This document shows, one piece after another, positions 1-8,800 of a DNA stretch of 47,757 nt. The DNA is taken from contig NZ_ADGX01000065.1 in the NCBI RefSeq assembly GCF_000177675.1, forward strand, positions 1 to 47,757. The letters run 5' to 3'. The position numbers and the translations under genes were made by a program. How positions within the stretch are numbered: position 1 is the first letter of the stretch; each line of letters opens with the position of its first letter. Under the pieces are notes generated by a model that was not told the origin of the DNA, did no database searches, and saw only the letters and a list, made by a program, of their open reading frames with translations. This stretch comes from Parafrankia sp. EUN1f. GTDB taxonomy: Bacteria > Actinomycetota > Actinomycetes > Frankiales > Frankiaceae.

Positions 1-1
1 C

Positions 2-2485
2 GCGCCCGGCGGCTGGCCGGCGGGGCAGGCCTGGCCACCTGCCGACGCGCGTCCCGTCCCGGCCGAGGAGCTCGACGGACAGCTGATCGCCGCCGGTTAC
101 GGGGACGGGGCGGCGAGCCAGGGCATCGACGCCGTCTGGGTCCGGGGCCGGGAGGTGTACGCCGAGGTCACGCTCCCGCCGGCGCTGCGCACCGAGGCCG
201 GCCGATACCGGCTGCATCCGGCCCTGCTCGACGCGGCGCTGCGGGCCGCGACCGCAGTCGGGCCACCGGCGGCCGGCCCATCCGCCGCCGCACCGGGTCA
301 GGTGATGGTGCCCTCGGCCTGGACGGGTGTCACGGTGCGATCCCCGGGTGCGGCGCGGCTGCGGGTCCGGGCCGTGCCCACCGGCGGCGACGAGGACGGG
401 CTCACCCTCACCCTTCATGCCGCCGCCCCGCCGCCGGTGGACGACGATGGCGTGGGCGACATAGTGGCGACGGTCGAAGCCGTGGTGTCACGGCCGATCG
501 CCGAGGACAGGGTGGCGGCCCTCGCGGGAGGCGGCCCGCGCTCGCTGTTCCGGCTCGCGTGGATCCCGCTGTCCGCGCCGACGGCCCCGCAGCCGTCCCC
601 CTCCCCGGGCGAGGCCGCCGGGTCATCACCCGCGGCAGCCCTGTCCGCGGTCTCGGGCGGGGTGCTGGACCTGACCGCCGCGCCGCTCTCCGCCGAGCCC
701 GGCGCGGCCCGCGCGCTGACCGCCCACGCGCTCGAGTGGCTGCGGGAACGCCTCCAGCAGGACACCGCGCCGACGCCCGGAGCGCCGTTGGTGGTGCTGA
801 CCCGGCACGCCGTCGACGCTGCCCACCCCGACGAGGCCGTCGCCGACCCGGGCGCGGCCGCGGTCTGGGGACTGGTGCGCGCGGCCCAGACGGAGCATCC
901 CGGCCGGATCATCCTGGTCGACACCGACGAGGTCGGTCCCGACTCCGCCGGCTGGGGCACCGCCGGTCCCGACTCCGGGAGCCTCGCGACGGCGGTGGCC
1001 GCGGCGGTCGCCGCACGCGAGCCGCAGGTCGCCGTTCGGTCGGGACGGCTGCTCGTACCCCGTGTCGTCCCGATCAGCGGGTCGGCCGCGGCAGTCCCGG
1101 CGGCGGCGAGCGGCCCGGAGGTGGCCGAGCCGCCTCGCCCCACCCTCGCCGACGGGACGGTCCTCATCACCGGGGGGACCGGCACCCTGGGGGCGCTGGT
1201 CGCCCGGCACCTCGTCCGGACGCACGCGGTGCGCGACCTGCTGCTGCTCAGCCGGCGCGGCCTCGCCGCGCCCGGGGCGCCGGCTCTGGTCGCCGAGCTG
1301 GCCGAAGTGGGAGCCCGAGCGCGGGTGGCGGCCGTCGACGCGGCCGACCACGACGCGATCGCCGCACTGCTCGCCGAGATCCCGCCGGCGCGTCCGCTGA
1401 CCGCCGTCGTGCACACCGCCGGAACCATCGACGACGGCGTGCTGGCCGCCCAGACCGCGGACCGGCTGGCGACGGTGTTCCGGCCGAAGGCGGACGCGGC
1501 CTGGAACCTGCACCGGCTGACCGCGGGGATCGACCTCGCCGCCTTCGTGCTCTTCTCCTCCGGGGCGGGTGTGTTCGGGGGCGCCGGGCAGGCGAACTAC
1601 GCGGCGGCCAACGGCTACCTCGACGGCCTGGCGCGGCTGCGCCGCGGCCTCGGCCTGCCGGCGGTGTCGGTCGCCTGGGGGCTGTGGGCTCGGGCCAGCG
1701 GCCTGACCGGCGAGCTCGACGCCGCCGACCACGCCCGGTTGGCACGTGAGGGTGTGCGGGCGCTGCCGGACGAGGAGGCCCTGGCCCTCTTCGACGCCGC
1801 CGTGCGCGCCGCCGGTGCGCCGGCCGTTTCGGCCGTTTCGGCTGTGCCGGCCGTGCGGGATCGCCCGGCTGCGCCGGCCGGCGCGGGTGGTACCGGCGAC
1901 GCGGGGCCCGGGACCGCGCTGCTCGTGGCCACCGGCTTCGCCGAGGCGGCGTTGCGCCTCCAGGCCGCCGAAGGCCGGCTGCCCGCGTTGTTGCGCGAGC
2001 TGGTCGATGCGTCGCCGGCCCGTCGCGTCGCCCGGCCGACGCTGCGTGCGCGGTTGGCCGGCCTCGCACCCGGCGAGCGCGACCGGCTCCTGCTGGAGCT
2101 GGTGCGTGGCCACGCGGCGACGGTGCTGGGCCATCGGGAGCCCGCCGGCGTCGCGGCGAACCGGGCGTTCCGCGAGCTGGGGGTGGACTCGCTGGCCGCC
2201 GTCGAGCTGCGTAACCGGCTGGCCGCGGAGGCCGGCGTCGCGCTGCCGGCGACCGTGGTGTTCGACCATCCGAGCCCGCTGGCGCTCGCCGAGTGGCTCG
2301 CCGCCGAGCTCGCGCCTCCGGGCCCGGGCGAGGCGGACAGCGAGGCGGCAGCCGGGGCCGGGCGCCCAGCCCCGCCGGTCACGGTCGGTGCCGACGCCGG
2401 TGCCTACGCCGCGGCCGCGGTGGACCTGATCGCCGCGATGGACGCCGACGCCCTGATCGCCCGCGCGCTCGGCCGGGCGCGCTGA
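2..2485 (+). CDS. Type I modular PKS, C-terminal part (DH end, KR, ACP, docking tail); 5' end outside window
   Basis: The frame is open from the window edge, so this is the 3' end of a larger synthase. The first ~130 codons are the end of a dehydratase domain, with the DH motif HPALLDA near position 215. A ketoreductase follows: the NADPH loop GGTGTLG lies at about 1170-1190, and LFSSGAGVF plus NYAAAN at about 1550-1615 supply the Ser, Tyr and Asn of the active site. HTAGTIDDG carries the Asp pair of B-type KRs, and there is no A-type Trp, so a D-hydroxy product is expected before dehydration. An acyl carrier protein ends the module, with GVDSL and the phosphopantetheine Ser codon at 2189-2191. 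The tail VDLIAAMDADALIARALG is a typical C-terminal docking helix, so the chain is handed to another PKS protein. The KS-AT-ACP protein at 5775 is the obvious local partner, although docking specificity cannot be read here. No thioesterase is present. Confidence 0.93.
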   Translation, partial: APGGWPAGQAWPPADARPVPAEELDGQLIAAGYGDGAASQGIDAVWVRGREVYAEVTLPPALRTEAGRYRLHPALLDAALRAATAVGPPAAGPSAAAPGQVMVPSAWTGVTVRSPGAARLRVRAVPTGGDEDGLTLTLHAAAPPPVDDDGVGDIVATVEAVVSRPIAEDRVAALAGGGPRSLFRLAWIPLSAPTAPQPSPSPGEAAGSSPAAALSAVSGGVLDLTAAPLSAEPGAARALTAHALEWLRERLQQDTAPTPGAPLVVLTRHAVDAAHPDEAVADPGAAAVWGLVRAAQTEHPGRIILVDTDEVGPDSAGWGTAGPDSGSLATAVAAAVAAREPQVAVRSGRLLVPRVVPISGSAAAVPAAASGPEVAEPPRPTLADGTVLITGGTGTLGALVARHLVRTHAVRDLLLLSRRGLAAPGAPALVAELAEVGARARVAAVDAADHDAIAALLAEIPPARPLTAVVHTAGTIDDGVLAAQTADRLATVFRPKADAAWNLHRLTAGIDLAAFVLFSSGAGVFGGAGQANYAAANGYLDGLARLRRGLGLPAVSVAWGLWARASGLTGELDAADHARLAREGVRALPDEEALALFDAAVRAAGAPAVSAVSAVPAVRDRPAAPAGAGGTGDAGPGTALLVATGFAEAALRLQAAEGRLPALLRELVDASPARRVARPTLRARLAGLAPGERDRLLLELVRGHAATVLGHREPAGVAANRAFRELGVDSLAAVELRNRLAAEAGVALPATVVFDHPSPLALAEWLAAELAPPGPGEADSEAAAGAGRPAPPVTVGADAGAYAAAAVDLIAAMDADALIARALGRAR

Positions 2486-2521
2486 GCCGCCCGGTCCCCG
2501 CCCGACTCGGAGGGAGCCCCC

Positions 2522-2635
2522 ATGACGACATCCCGTGACCTGCCCGCCGACACACTCGGCACTGCCCGGACCGCCTGGACCGCCCGCGCCGCCCGGACCG
2601 CTCGGACCGCTCGGACCGCGGCGGGTCCCCGATGA
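2522..2635 (+). CDS. Possible 37-residue leader ORF overlapping the monooxygenase start
   Basis: An ATG at 2522 follows the purine-rich site GGAGGGAG at about 2509-2516. The reading frame closes with TGA at 2633-2635, which overlaps the ATG (2632) of the monooxygenase as ATGA. The encoded peptide is rich in Ala, Arg and Thr and ends in repeated RTA triplets, from a 9-bp tandem repeat cggaccgct at 2594-2620. No family is recognised. It could couple translation from the strong upstream ribosome site into the monooxygenase, whose own start has no good site. It could also be a chance frame, or a sign that the true monooxygenase start is misread. Codon usage is compatible with translation but the repeat makes this weak evidence. 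Confidence 0.35.
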   Translation: MTTSRDLPADTLGTARTAWTARAARTARTARTAAGPR

Positions 2636-4452
2636 GCGCGCAGGCCGGGCGGGCGGAGCCGGCCCACGAGGACGGCGAGGCGGACGTGCTGATCGTCGGC
2701 TACGGCCCGGTCGGGCAGGTCACCGCGATCCTGCTGGCCGCCCGCGGTTGGCGGGTCACCGTCCTCGAACGCTGGCCGGCGCCGTACCCGCGGCCGCGGG
2801 CGGTCTCCTTCGACGGGGAGTCGGCGCGCATCCTCGCGCTGGCCGGGATCGGACCGGCGCTGGGCGTGTTCGGTGAACCGGCGCGGGACTACACCTGGCG
2901 TAACGCGGCTGGTGAGGTGCTGCTGCACGTCGACGTCGCCGAGCACGGCTATTTCGGCTGGCCCGACGCGACGTCGATGTACCAGCCGGCGCTGGAGGAG
3001 GCGCTGGCCCGACGCGGCGCCGACCTGCCCGGCCTGCGGGTGCTGCGCGGCCAGCGGGTGGTCGGCCTGACGGACCGGGGCGGGCATGTGGAGCTGGAGA
3101 CCGTCGACGACGCGGGCACGGGGGCCGTCGATCCGCCTGCCGGCGCTCGGCGGCGCTTTCGGGCTCGCTGGGTCGTCGGGTGCGACGGGGCGAACAGCGT
3201 GGTGCGGACGGCGGTGGGCGCGCCGATGACCGATTTCGGCTACTTCAACGACTGGCTGACCTGCGACGTCGTCCCGCACGAACCGGCCGTGTACGAACCG
3301 AACAATCTCCAGATCTGTGATCCGGCCCGCCCCCGCACCGCGGTGTCGGCGGGCCCGGGCTATCGCCGCTGGGAGTTCATGCGCCTGCCGGCGGAATCCG
3401 TCGAGGATTTCGGCCGGCCGGAGACGGCCTGGCGGCTGCTGAGCCTGTTCGGCCTGCGTCCGGACAACGCCACCCTGCTCCGCCACGCCATCTACACCTT
3501 CCAGGCCCGATACGCCGATCGGTGGCGCATCGGGCGGGTGCTGCTCGCCGGGGACGCGGCGCACCTGATGCCGCCGTTCGCGGGGCAGGGCCTGTGCTCG
3601 GGATTTCGCGACGCGGCGAACCTGGCCTGGAAGCTCGATCTGGTGCTCGGCGGGAACGCGTCGGCGGACCTGCTGGACACCTATTCCACCGAGCGCGTCC
3701 GCCACGTCCGCTACGCCGTCGACGCCTCGATGAACCTGGGGCAGGTGATCTGCCAGACCGATCCGTCGGCCGCGCGGGACCGCGACCAGATCATGATCGC
3801 CATGCGGCGGCGGGGTCTGCGCCGCGACGATGCCCGGTCCGCCGTGCAGCCGTTGACCGAGGGCTTCCTGCGCGGCGCGGGCACGCCGCCGCCGAACCCT
3901 GCAGGGGTCGCGGTGGGCGGCCTCCTGCCCCAGGGCCGGGTCCGCCTCGGAACGACGACCGGGCTGTTCGACGACCTCGTCGGACCCGGCTTCGTCCTGC
4001 TCACGACCGACCCGCTCGACAACCTGCTGGGAGCCGACGCGCGGGCGGCCTTCGCGGGCCTGGGCGGGCGCGTGGTGCGGATCGTTCCCGGCACCGACCC
4101 GAACGGTGAGACCGCGCCCGACGGCCTCACCGACGGCGGGCTTACCGACGGCGGGCTTACCGACGGCGGGCTCACCGACGGCGGGCTCACCGACGCGGGA
4201 GCCACCCCGGCCGGTGCGGCCACCGCTGTCGGCGGTGTCACCGTCGCCGACGTCGACGACGTCTATCTCCCCGCCCTGGCCGCCGCCGGCGCCACCACGC
4301 TGCTGGTCCGGCCCGACTTCTATCTCTTCGGCGCGGTCCGGCCGGCCGACGGCGATGACTCCGCCGAGCGGCTGGTGGAGGACCTGCTGGCGGGCCTGCG
4401 CGACCCGGGCGTGGTGCGCGGTGACGCCGCGGCGAGCGCCGGGCGGCGGTGA
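2632..4452 (+). CDS. FAD-dependent aromatic-ring monooxygenase, MhpA / Rif-Orf19-like
   Basis: A 606-residue class A flavoprotein hydroxylase. The FAD Rossmann motif GYGPVG is at residues 23-28, the NADPH/FAD motif CDGANS at 184-189 and the ribityl-binding GDAAHLMPP at 307-315. The C-terminal third resembles the thioredoxin-like domain of 3-(3-hydroxyphenyl)propionate and phenol hydroxylases. Such enzymes use NAD(P)H and O2 to hydroxylate a phenolic ring. In ansamycin clusters a member of this group (Rif-Orf19 in rifamycin) is thought to act on the aromatic end of the growing chain. Lying between two PKS genes on the same strand, it probably tailors the polyketide. Residues 499-523 are five tandem pentapeptides (four LTDGG, one LTDAG) inserted before the C-terminal core and absent from typical family members. 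A resistance-type role (rifamycin monooxygenases share the fold) is less likely but possible. Confidence 0.88.
   Translation: MSAQAGRAEPAHEDGEADVLIVGYGPVGQVTAILLAARGWRVTVLERWPAPYPRPRAVSFDGESARILALAGIGPALGVFGEPARDYTWRNAAGEVLLHVDVAEHGYFGWPDATSMYQPALEEALARRGADLPGLRVLRGQRVVGLTDRGGHVELETVDDAGTGAVDPPAGARRRFRARWVVGCDGANSVVRTAVGAPMTDFGYFNDWLTCDVVPHEPAVYEPNNLQICDPARPRTAVSAGPGYRRWEFMRLPAESVEDFGRPETAWRLLSLFGLRPDNATLLRHAIYTFQARYADRWRIGRVLLAGDAAHLMPPFAGQGLCSGFRDAANLAWKLDLVLGGNASADLLDTYSTERVRHVRYAVDASMNLGQVICQTDPSAARDRDQIMIAMRRRGLRRDDARSAVQPLTEGFLRGAGTPPPNPAGVAVGGLLPQGRVRLGTTTGLFDDLVGPGFVLLTTDPLDNLLGADARAAFAGLGGRVVRIVPGTDPNGETAPDGLTDGGLTDGGLTDGGLTDGGLTDAGATPAGAATAVGGVTVADVDDVYLPALAAAGATTLLVRPDFYLFGAVRPADGDDSAERLVEDLLAGLRDPGVVRGDAAASAGRR
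4126..4200 (+). repeat. Five tandem 15-bp units inside the monooxygenase gene
   Basis: The unit cttaccgacggcggg (with c/t variation at the third base) repeats at 4126, 4141, 4156, 4171 and, degenerate, 4186. Each copy adds one pentapeptide in frame, so copy-number change would lengthen or shorten a surface loop without breaking the protein. Confidence 0.9.
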
Positions 4453-4502
4453 CCCCGGAAAAAGAATCACCTCATCGACTGGCGCGGGAAGCCCGGACTA
4501 AC

Positions 4503-4526
4503 GGAGATGCGGATGACCGAGAAAGG
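4503..4526 (+). promoter_or_regulatory. Probable original ribosome site and start codon of the terminal PKS gene, cut off by the IS
   Basis: GGAG at 4503-4506 stands six bases before ATG 4513, and the codons ATG ACC GAG AAA follow. This frame runs into the IS left end and encodes nothing recognisable beyond it. Removing 4527-5839 joins it in frame to the codons for [14 protein letters not shown] at 5841. That would give an ordinary PKS N-terminus beginning [16 protein letters not shown], with the usual docking helix close to the initiator. The exact junction is uncertain by a few bases. Confidence 0.6.
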
Positions 4527-4537
4527 TAGCGCGCAGG

Positions 4538-4557
4538 CCTCGTCCTTCGGGTCGGGG
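4538..4557 (+). repeat. IS left-end hairpin
   Basis: Stem cctcgtcc/ggtcgggg with loop ttcg, one T-T mismatch and one T-G wobble. Imperfect subterminal hairpins of this type are the TnpA recognition structures of IS200/IS605 ends. It lies about 10 bases inside the proposed left boundary. Confidence 0.6.
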
Positions 4558-4599
4558 TTAGCGCGTCAACTCGGCCGTCAAGGCGGCGGTCGGGTGTTG

Positions 4600-4605
4600 T
4601 ATTCT
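4600..4605 (+). promoter_or_regulatory. Putative -10 box of tnpB (leaderless start)
   Basis: TATTCT ends seven bases before the tnpB ATG at 4613 and there is no Shine-Dalgarno sequence in between. Transcription would start at or next to the ATG, the leaderless arrangement common in actinomycetes. No convincing -35 hexamer is visible. Confidence 0.35.
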
Positions 4606-4612
4606 GCCGCTT

Positions 4613-5755
4613 ATGGGGAGTCGGGTGGTGAAGCTGGCATACAGGTACCGCTTCTACCCGAATCCGGAACAGGTAGAGAACCTCGCGAGAACTTTCGGCT
4701 GTGTGCGCTATGTGTACAACCGCGCGTTGGCCGAACGGCACCGCGCCTGGACCGAGGAGCGGCGCCGGGTCGGTCATGCCGAGACCGACCGAATGCTCAC
4801 AGCGTGGAAACGCGAGCCGGATACGCGGTGGCTCGCCGAGCCGTCGAAAGGGCCGCTGCAGGCGGCACTGCGGTATCTCCAGGTCGCGTATGTGAACTTC
4901 TGGGAGAAGCGGGCGGGCTACCCGACGTTCAAGAGGAAAGGAAAGACCACCGATTCCGCGACCTACTTCCGGAACTGTTTCACCTTTCGGAATGGTCGGA
5001 TCACGCTGGCGAAGCAGGATCGGCCGTTGGACATCGTGTGGTCTCGTCCGTTGCCGGCTGGTGCGGTGCCGTCGCGGGTCACGGTGTCCCGGAACAGCCG
5101 TGGCCAGTACCACGTCTCGATCCTGGTCGAGGAGACGATCCCCGCCCTGCCGCCGTCGGCGGGACGGGTGGGGGCGGACGCGGGGATCACCAGTCTGGTC
5201 ACGCTGTCGACCGGGGAGAAGGTCGCCAACCCGAGGCACGAGCGGCGGGATCGGGAACGGCTCGCCCGCGCCCAGCGGGCGCTGTCCCGCAAGGCGCGGG
5301 GTTCGGCGAACCGGGCGAAGGCCCGGGCTCGGGTCGCCCGGGTCCATGGTCGGATCGCGGACCGGCGCCGGGATCATCTGCACAAGCTGTCCACGAGGAT
5401 CATCCGCGAGAACCAAACGGTGGTCATCGAGGATCTGGCGGTGCGGAACATGGTCCGGAACCGTTCCCTGGCCCGGGCGATCTCCGACGCGTCGTGGTCG
5501 GAGTTGCGGCGGATGTTGGAGTACAAGGCCGGCTGGTACGGCCGGCGGGTGATCGCGGTCGACCGGTTCTACCCGTCATCGAGGACGTGTTCGGTGTGCG
5601 GGGCGGTCGTGGACAGTCTGCCGTTGAACGTTCGGGAGTGGGCCTGCCGCTGCGGTGTGGTGCACGACCGGGACGTGAACGCGGCGCGGAACATTCTGGC
5701 CGTGGGGCTCACGGTGTCAGCCTGTGGAGACGGAGTCAGACCACTCCGCTCCTAG
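4613..5755 (+). CDS. tnpB: TnpB, RNA-guided nuclease of an IS605-type element
   Basis: A 380-residue OrfB/TnpB with an N-terminal wedge region (residues 1-180) and a split RuvC nuclease. Catalytic acids are intact: D189 in [10 protein letters not shown]273 in VVIEDLAV and D354 in [10 protein letters not shown], matching the D-E-D set of ISDra2 TnpB. A zinc ribbon is present as C326-x2-C329 and C345-x-C347, the shortened CxC second knuckle often seen in actinobacterial copies. Known TnpB proteins bind an omega-RNA made from the element's right end, cut the empty donor site and favour retention of the element. The full-length frame and intact active site suggest a recent or selected copy. It starts seven bases after a -10-like TATTCT. 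Its stop lies 19 bases before the predicted start of the PKS it has interrupted. Confidence 0.92.
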   Translation: MGSRVVKLAYRYRFYPNPEQVENLARTFGCVRYVYNRALAERHRAWTEERRRVGHAETDRMLTAWKREPDTRWLAEPSKGPLQAALRYLQVAYVNFWEKRAGYPTFKRKGKTTDSATYFRNCFTFRNGRITLAKQDRPLDIVWSRPLPAGAVPSRVTVSRNSRGQYHVSILVEETIPALPPSAGRVGADAGITSLVTLSTGEKVANPRHERRDRERLARAQRALSRKARGSANRAKARARVARVHGRIADRRRDHLHKLSTRIIRENQTVVIEDLAVRNMVRNRSLARAISDASWSELRRMLEYKAGWYGRRVIAVDRFYPSSRTCSVCGAVVDSLPLNVREWACRCGVVHDRDVNAARNILAVGLTVSACGDGVRPLRS

Positions 5756-5839
5756 AGCAGGGAGGCGTCTGTCGATGAAGCAGGAAAACCCGCCCGTGAG
5801 GGTGGGAATCACCGGCCTTCAGGCCGGTGAGAATGTCAA
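5650..5839 (+). ncRNA. Predicted TnpB omega-RNA (reRNA) overlapping the tnpB 3' end
   Basis: In characterised IS605 elements the guide RNA scaffold covers the 3' end of tnpB and the right end, and its guide is the flanking DNA. The two hairpins at 5789-5806 and 5810-5829 and the terminal gaatgtcaa fit the 3' scaffold. The 5' limit is a guess. The guide would begin at 5840 with gaactctgaggaccgccttg, which is PKS coding sequence. The same RNA region is also predicted to be translated as the leader of the PKS protein. Confidence 0.5.
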
Positions 5840-8800
5840 GAACTCTGAGGACCGCCTTGTCGAGGCGCTGCGCGCGTCGCTCATCGAGAACGAGCGGCTC
5901 CAGCAGGAGAACGAGCGGCTCGCAGCGGCGTCCGCGGAGCCGATCGCGATCGTCGCGGCGGCGTGCCGGCTTCCGGGCGGCGTCGCCTCGCCGGAGGACC
6001 TGTGGCGGTTGGTGAGCGAGGGCGGAGACGGCATCTCCGCGTTTCCCGACGACCGAGGGTGGGATCTGGACACCCTGTTCGACCCCGATCCGGACAGCCC
6101 CGGCACCGCCTACGTCCGGGAAGGCGGCTTCGTGCCGGCGGCACCCGCGTTCGACGCGGAGTTCTTCGGCATCTCGCCGCGTGAGGCGCTGGCGTCGGAC
6201 CCGCAGCAGCGGCTGATGCTGGAGCTGTCCTGGGAGGTCGTCGAACGGGCCGGGATCGAGCCGACCTCACTGCGGGGCCGGCGGGTCGGGGTCTTCGCCG
6301 GCGCCATGCACAGCGGGTACGCGGCTGATCCGTGGACGGTCCCGGCGGAGCTGGAGGGGTTCGTCGGCATCGGCAACACCGGGAGTGTGCTGTCCGGCCG
6401 GGTGTCCTACACCCTCGGTCTGGAAGGGCCCTCGCTGACGGTGGACACCGCCTGCTCGTCCTCGCTGGTGGCGACGCACCTGGCGGTCCGGTCGCTGCGG
6501 GCCGGTGAGTGCGAGCTGGCGCTGGCCGGCGGCGTCACGGTGATCACGATGCCGTCGGTGTTCGTGGAGGTGTCCAAGCAGCGCGGACTGGCCCCGGACA
6601 GCAGGTGCAAGGCGTACGCCGACGCCGCCGACGGCACCGGCTTCAGCGAGGGCGCCGCGGTCCTGCTGCTGGAGCGGCTCTCGGATGCCCGCCGCGCCGG
6701 CCACCGTGTGCTCGCGCTCATCCGGGAGACCGCCGTCAACCAGGACGGAGCCTCCAACGGCCTGTCCGCGCCCAGCGGTCCCGCCCAGCAGCGGGTGATC
6801 CGGGCGGCCCTCGCGGGTGCCGGGCTCTCGCCCGCGGACGTCGACGCCGTCGAGGGCCACGGGACCGGCACCAGGCTCGGCGACCCGATCGAGGCCCAGG
6901 CGCTGCTGGCCACCTACGGCCGGGACCGGCCGGCGGACCGGCCGCTGTGGCTCGGCTCGCTGAAGTCCAACATCGGCCACACCCAGGCCGCGGCGGGTGC
7001 CGCGGGGATCATCAAGATGGTCGAGGCGCTGAACCGGGGCGTGCTGCCGCGGACCCTGCACGTCGACCAGCCGTCGACCCAGGTGGACTGGGAGTCGGGG
7101 GCCGTGCGGCTGCTGACCACGCCGCAGCCGTGGCCCCAGGTCGGCCGTCCGCGCCGCGCCGGCGTGTCGTCCTTCGGGGTCAGCGGCACCAACGCGCACG
7201 TGCTCCTCGAACAGGCGCCGGCGCCCGAGCGGGCGGAGGACGTCCCGCCGCCGGCCGGGCCCCGGCTGTCCGGCGAGCACCGGCTGTCCGGCGAGGCGCG
7301 GCCGCCGGTCGAGGCTCTGCCCTGGGTGGTCAGTGGCAGGTCCGAGGCCGCGCTGCGGGCACAGGCGGCGCGGCTGGCGGCGTTCGTCCGGGAGCGGCCG
7401 CGGGCGCGCCTGGCCGACATCGGGCTGTCGCTGGCGGCGACCCGGACCAGGCTGGCCAGCCGGGCCGTGGTGGTGGCCGGCTCCCGGGAGGAGGCGCTCA
7501 ACGGCCTCGACGCGCTGGCCGCCGGCGTGCCGGCACCGAACGTGGTGGCGGGCAGCGCCGACGTCGAGGGCCGCGTCGTGTTCCTGTTCCCCGGTCAGGG
7601 CGGGCAGTGGCCGGGGATGGGCGCGCGACTGCTCGACACCGCCCCCGTGTTCGCCGCGTCCGTGGCCGAGGTGGACCGCGCCCTGTCGGCGCATGTGCCC
7701 TGGTCCCTGCCGGCGGTGCTGCGCGAGGAGCCGGGGGCGCCGTCGCTGGACCGGCTGGAGGTGGTGCAGTCCGCGCTGTTCGCCGTCGCGGTGTCGACGG
7801 CGCGGCTGTGGGAGTCGTTCGGGGTGCGGCCGGACGCGGTGGCGGGCCACTCGCAGGGGGAGATAGCGGCGGCCTACATCGCCGGCGCGCTCAGCCTGGA
7901 CGATGCCGTCCGCATCATCGTGCGCCGCAGCCGGATCATCGCCGACCACGTCGGCGGCGGGTCGGCGGCCGTGGCGCTGCCCGCGGAGCGGGTCGCCGAG
8001 CGGCTGCGGGACTTCGGCGGCCGGGTCGAGATCGCCGCGGTGAACAGCCCCGCCTCGGTCGTGGTCGCGGGGGACACCGGCGCCCTCGACAAGCTCCTCG
8101 ACGGGTACGCCGCCGAGGGCGTGCGGGTCCGGCGCATCCGCAACGGGCGGGCCACCCACACCGCGTACGCCGAGGGAACGCGGGAGCGGCTCGCCGAGGC
8201 GCTGGCCGGCCTGGACCCACAGCCGCCGCGCGTGCCGTTCTACTCCACCTCCGACCGGGCCTGGGTGACGACGGGCGCCCTCGACAGCGCCTACTGGTAC
8301 CGCAACATGCGCCAGCCGGTGCAGCTCGAGGCCGCGGTCCGCGAGCTGCTCGCCTCCGGCCACCGGGTGTTCGTCGAGAACGGTGCGCATCCGGTTCTGG
8401 CGCCCGCCGTTCAGGAGACGATCGACGACCTCGGGGGCCTGGCGGCTGTCGTCAGCGGTTCGCTGCGCCGCGACGACGGCACGGTGGCGCGGGTGCTCAG
8501 CTCGGTGGCGGCAGCGCAGGTGCGCGGGGTCCCGGTGGACTTCGGTCCGGCGTTCGAGGCGGCGGCCGCGGAGCGGATCGAGCTGCCCACGTACGCCTTC
8601 CAGCACCAGCGGTACTGGTTGACCCCCCCGTCCAGCCGGGGCCAGACCAGCCGGGAGCGGGGTGCCGCCGCCCTGCCTGTGGACGAGCCGGCCGCCACGC
8701 CGCCCGAGCGGCCCCTGCTGGCGGCGCTGGCCGCCGCGCCGCCGCCGCGGTGGCGGCAGGTGCTGATGGACGCGGTCCGCGGCCAGGCCTCCGCGGTGCT

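Larger units (their letters stand above)
4527..5839 (+). mobile_element. IS200/IS605-family (tnpB-only, IS1341-type) element
   Basis: The element carries one gene, tnpB, and no tnpA, so it would need a transposase in trans. The left end has an imperfect hairpin at 4538-4557 (cctcgtcc, loop ttcg, ggtcgggg, with one T-T mismatch). The right end has two consecutive hairpins: cccgccc/gggtggg at 5789-5806 and the perfect caccggcc/ggccggtg at 5810-5829. These are followed by gaatgtcaa, the kind of terminus seen in actinobacterial IS605 relatives. There are no terminal inverted repeats and no target duplication, as expected for this single-strand-transposing family. The boundaries are inferred from the hairpins and from restoration of the PKS frame and could be off by several bases. 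Confidence 0.75.

Noticed and set aside
2404-4470. Long minus-strand reading frame opposite the monooxygenase
   Set aside because: It mirrors the high-GC coding strand, lacks family motifs and is Arg/Gly/Pro-rich; the plus-strand monooxygenase is clear.
5724-5774. Longer PKS start at GTG 5724
   Set aside because: It lies inside tnpB and has no ribosome site; ATG 5775 has GGAGG at nine bases.
4507-5778. Plus-strand frame from ATG 4507 through tnpB
   Set aside because: Only its first codons (from 4513) look like a former PKS start; the rest is an out-of-frame shadow of tnpB.
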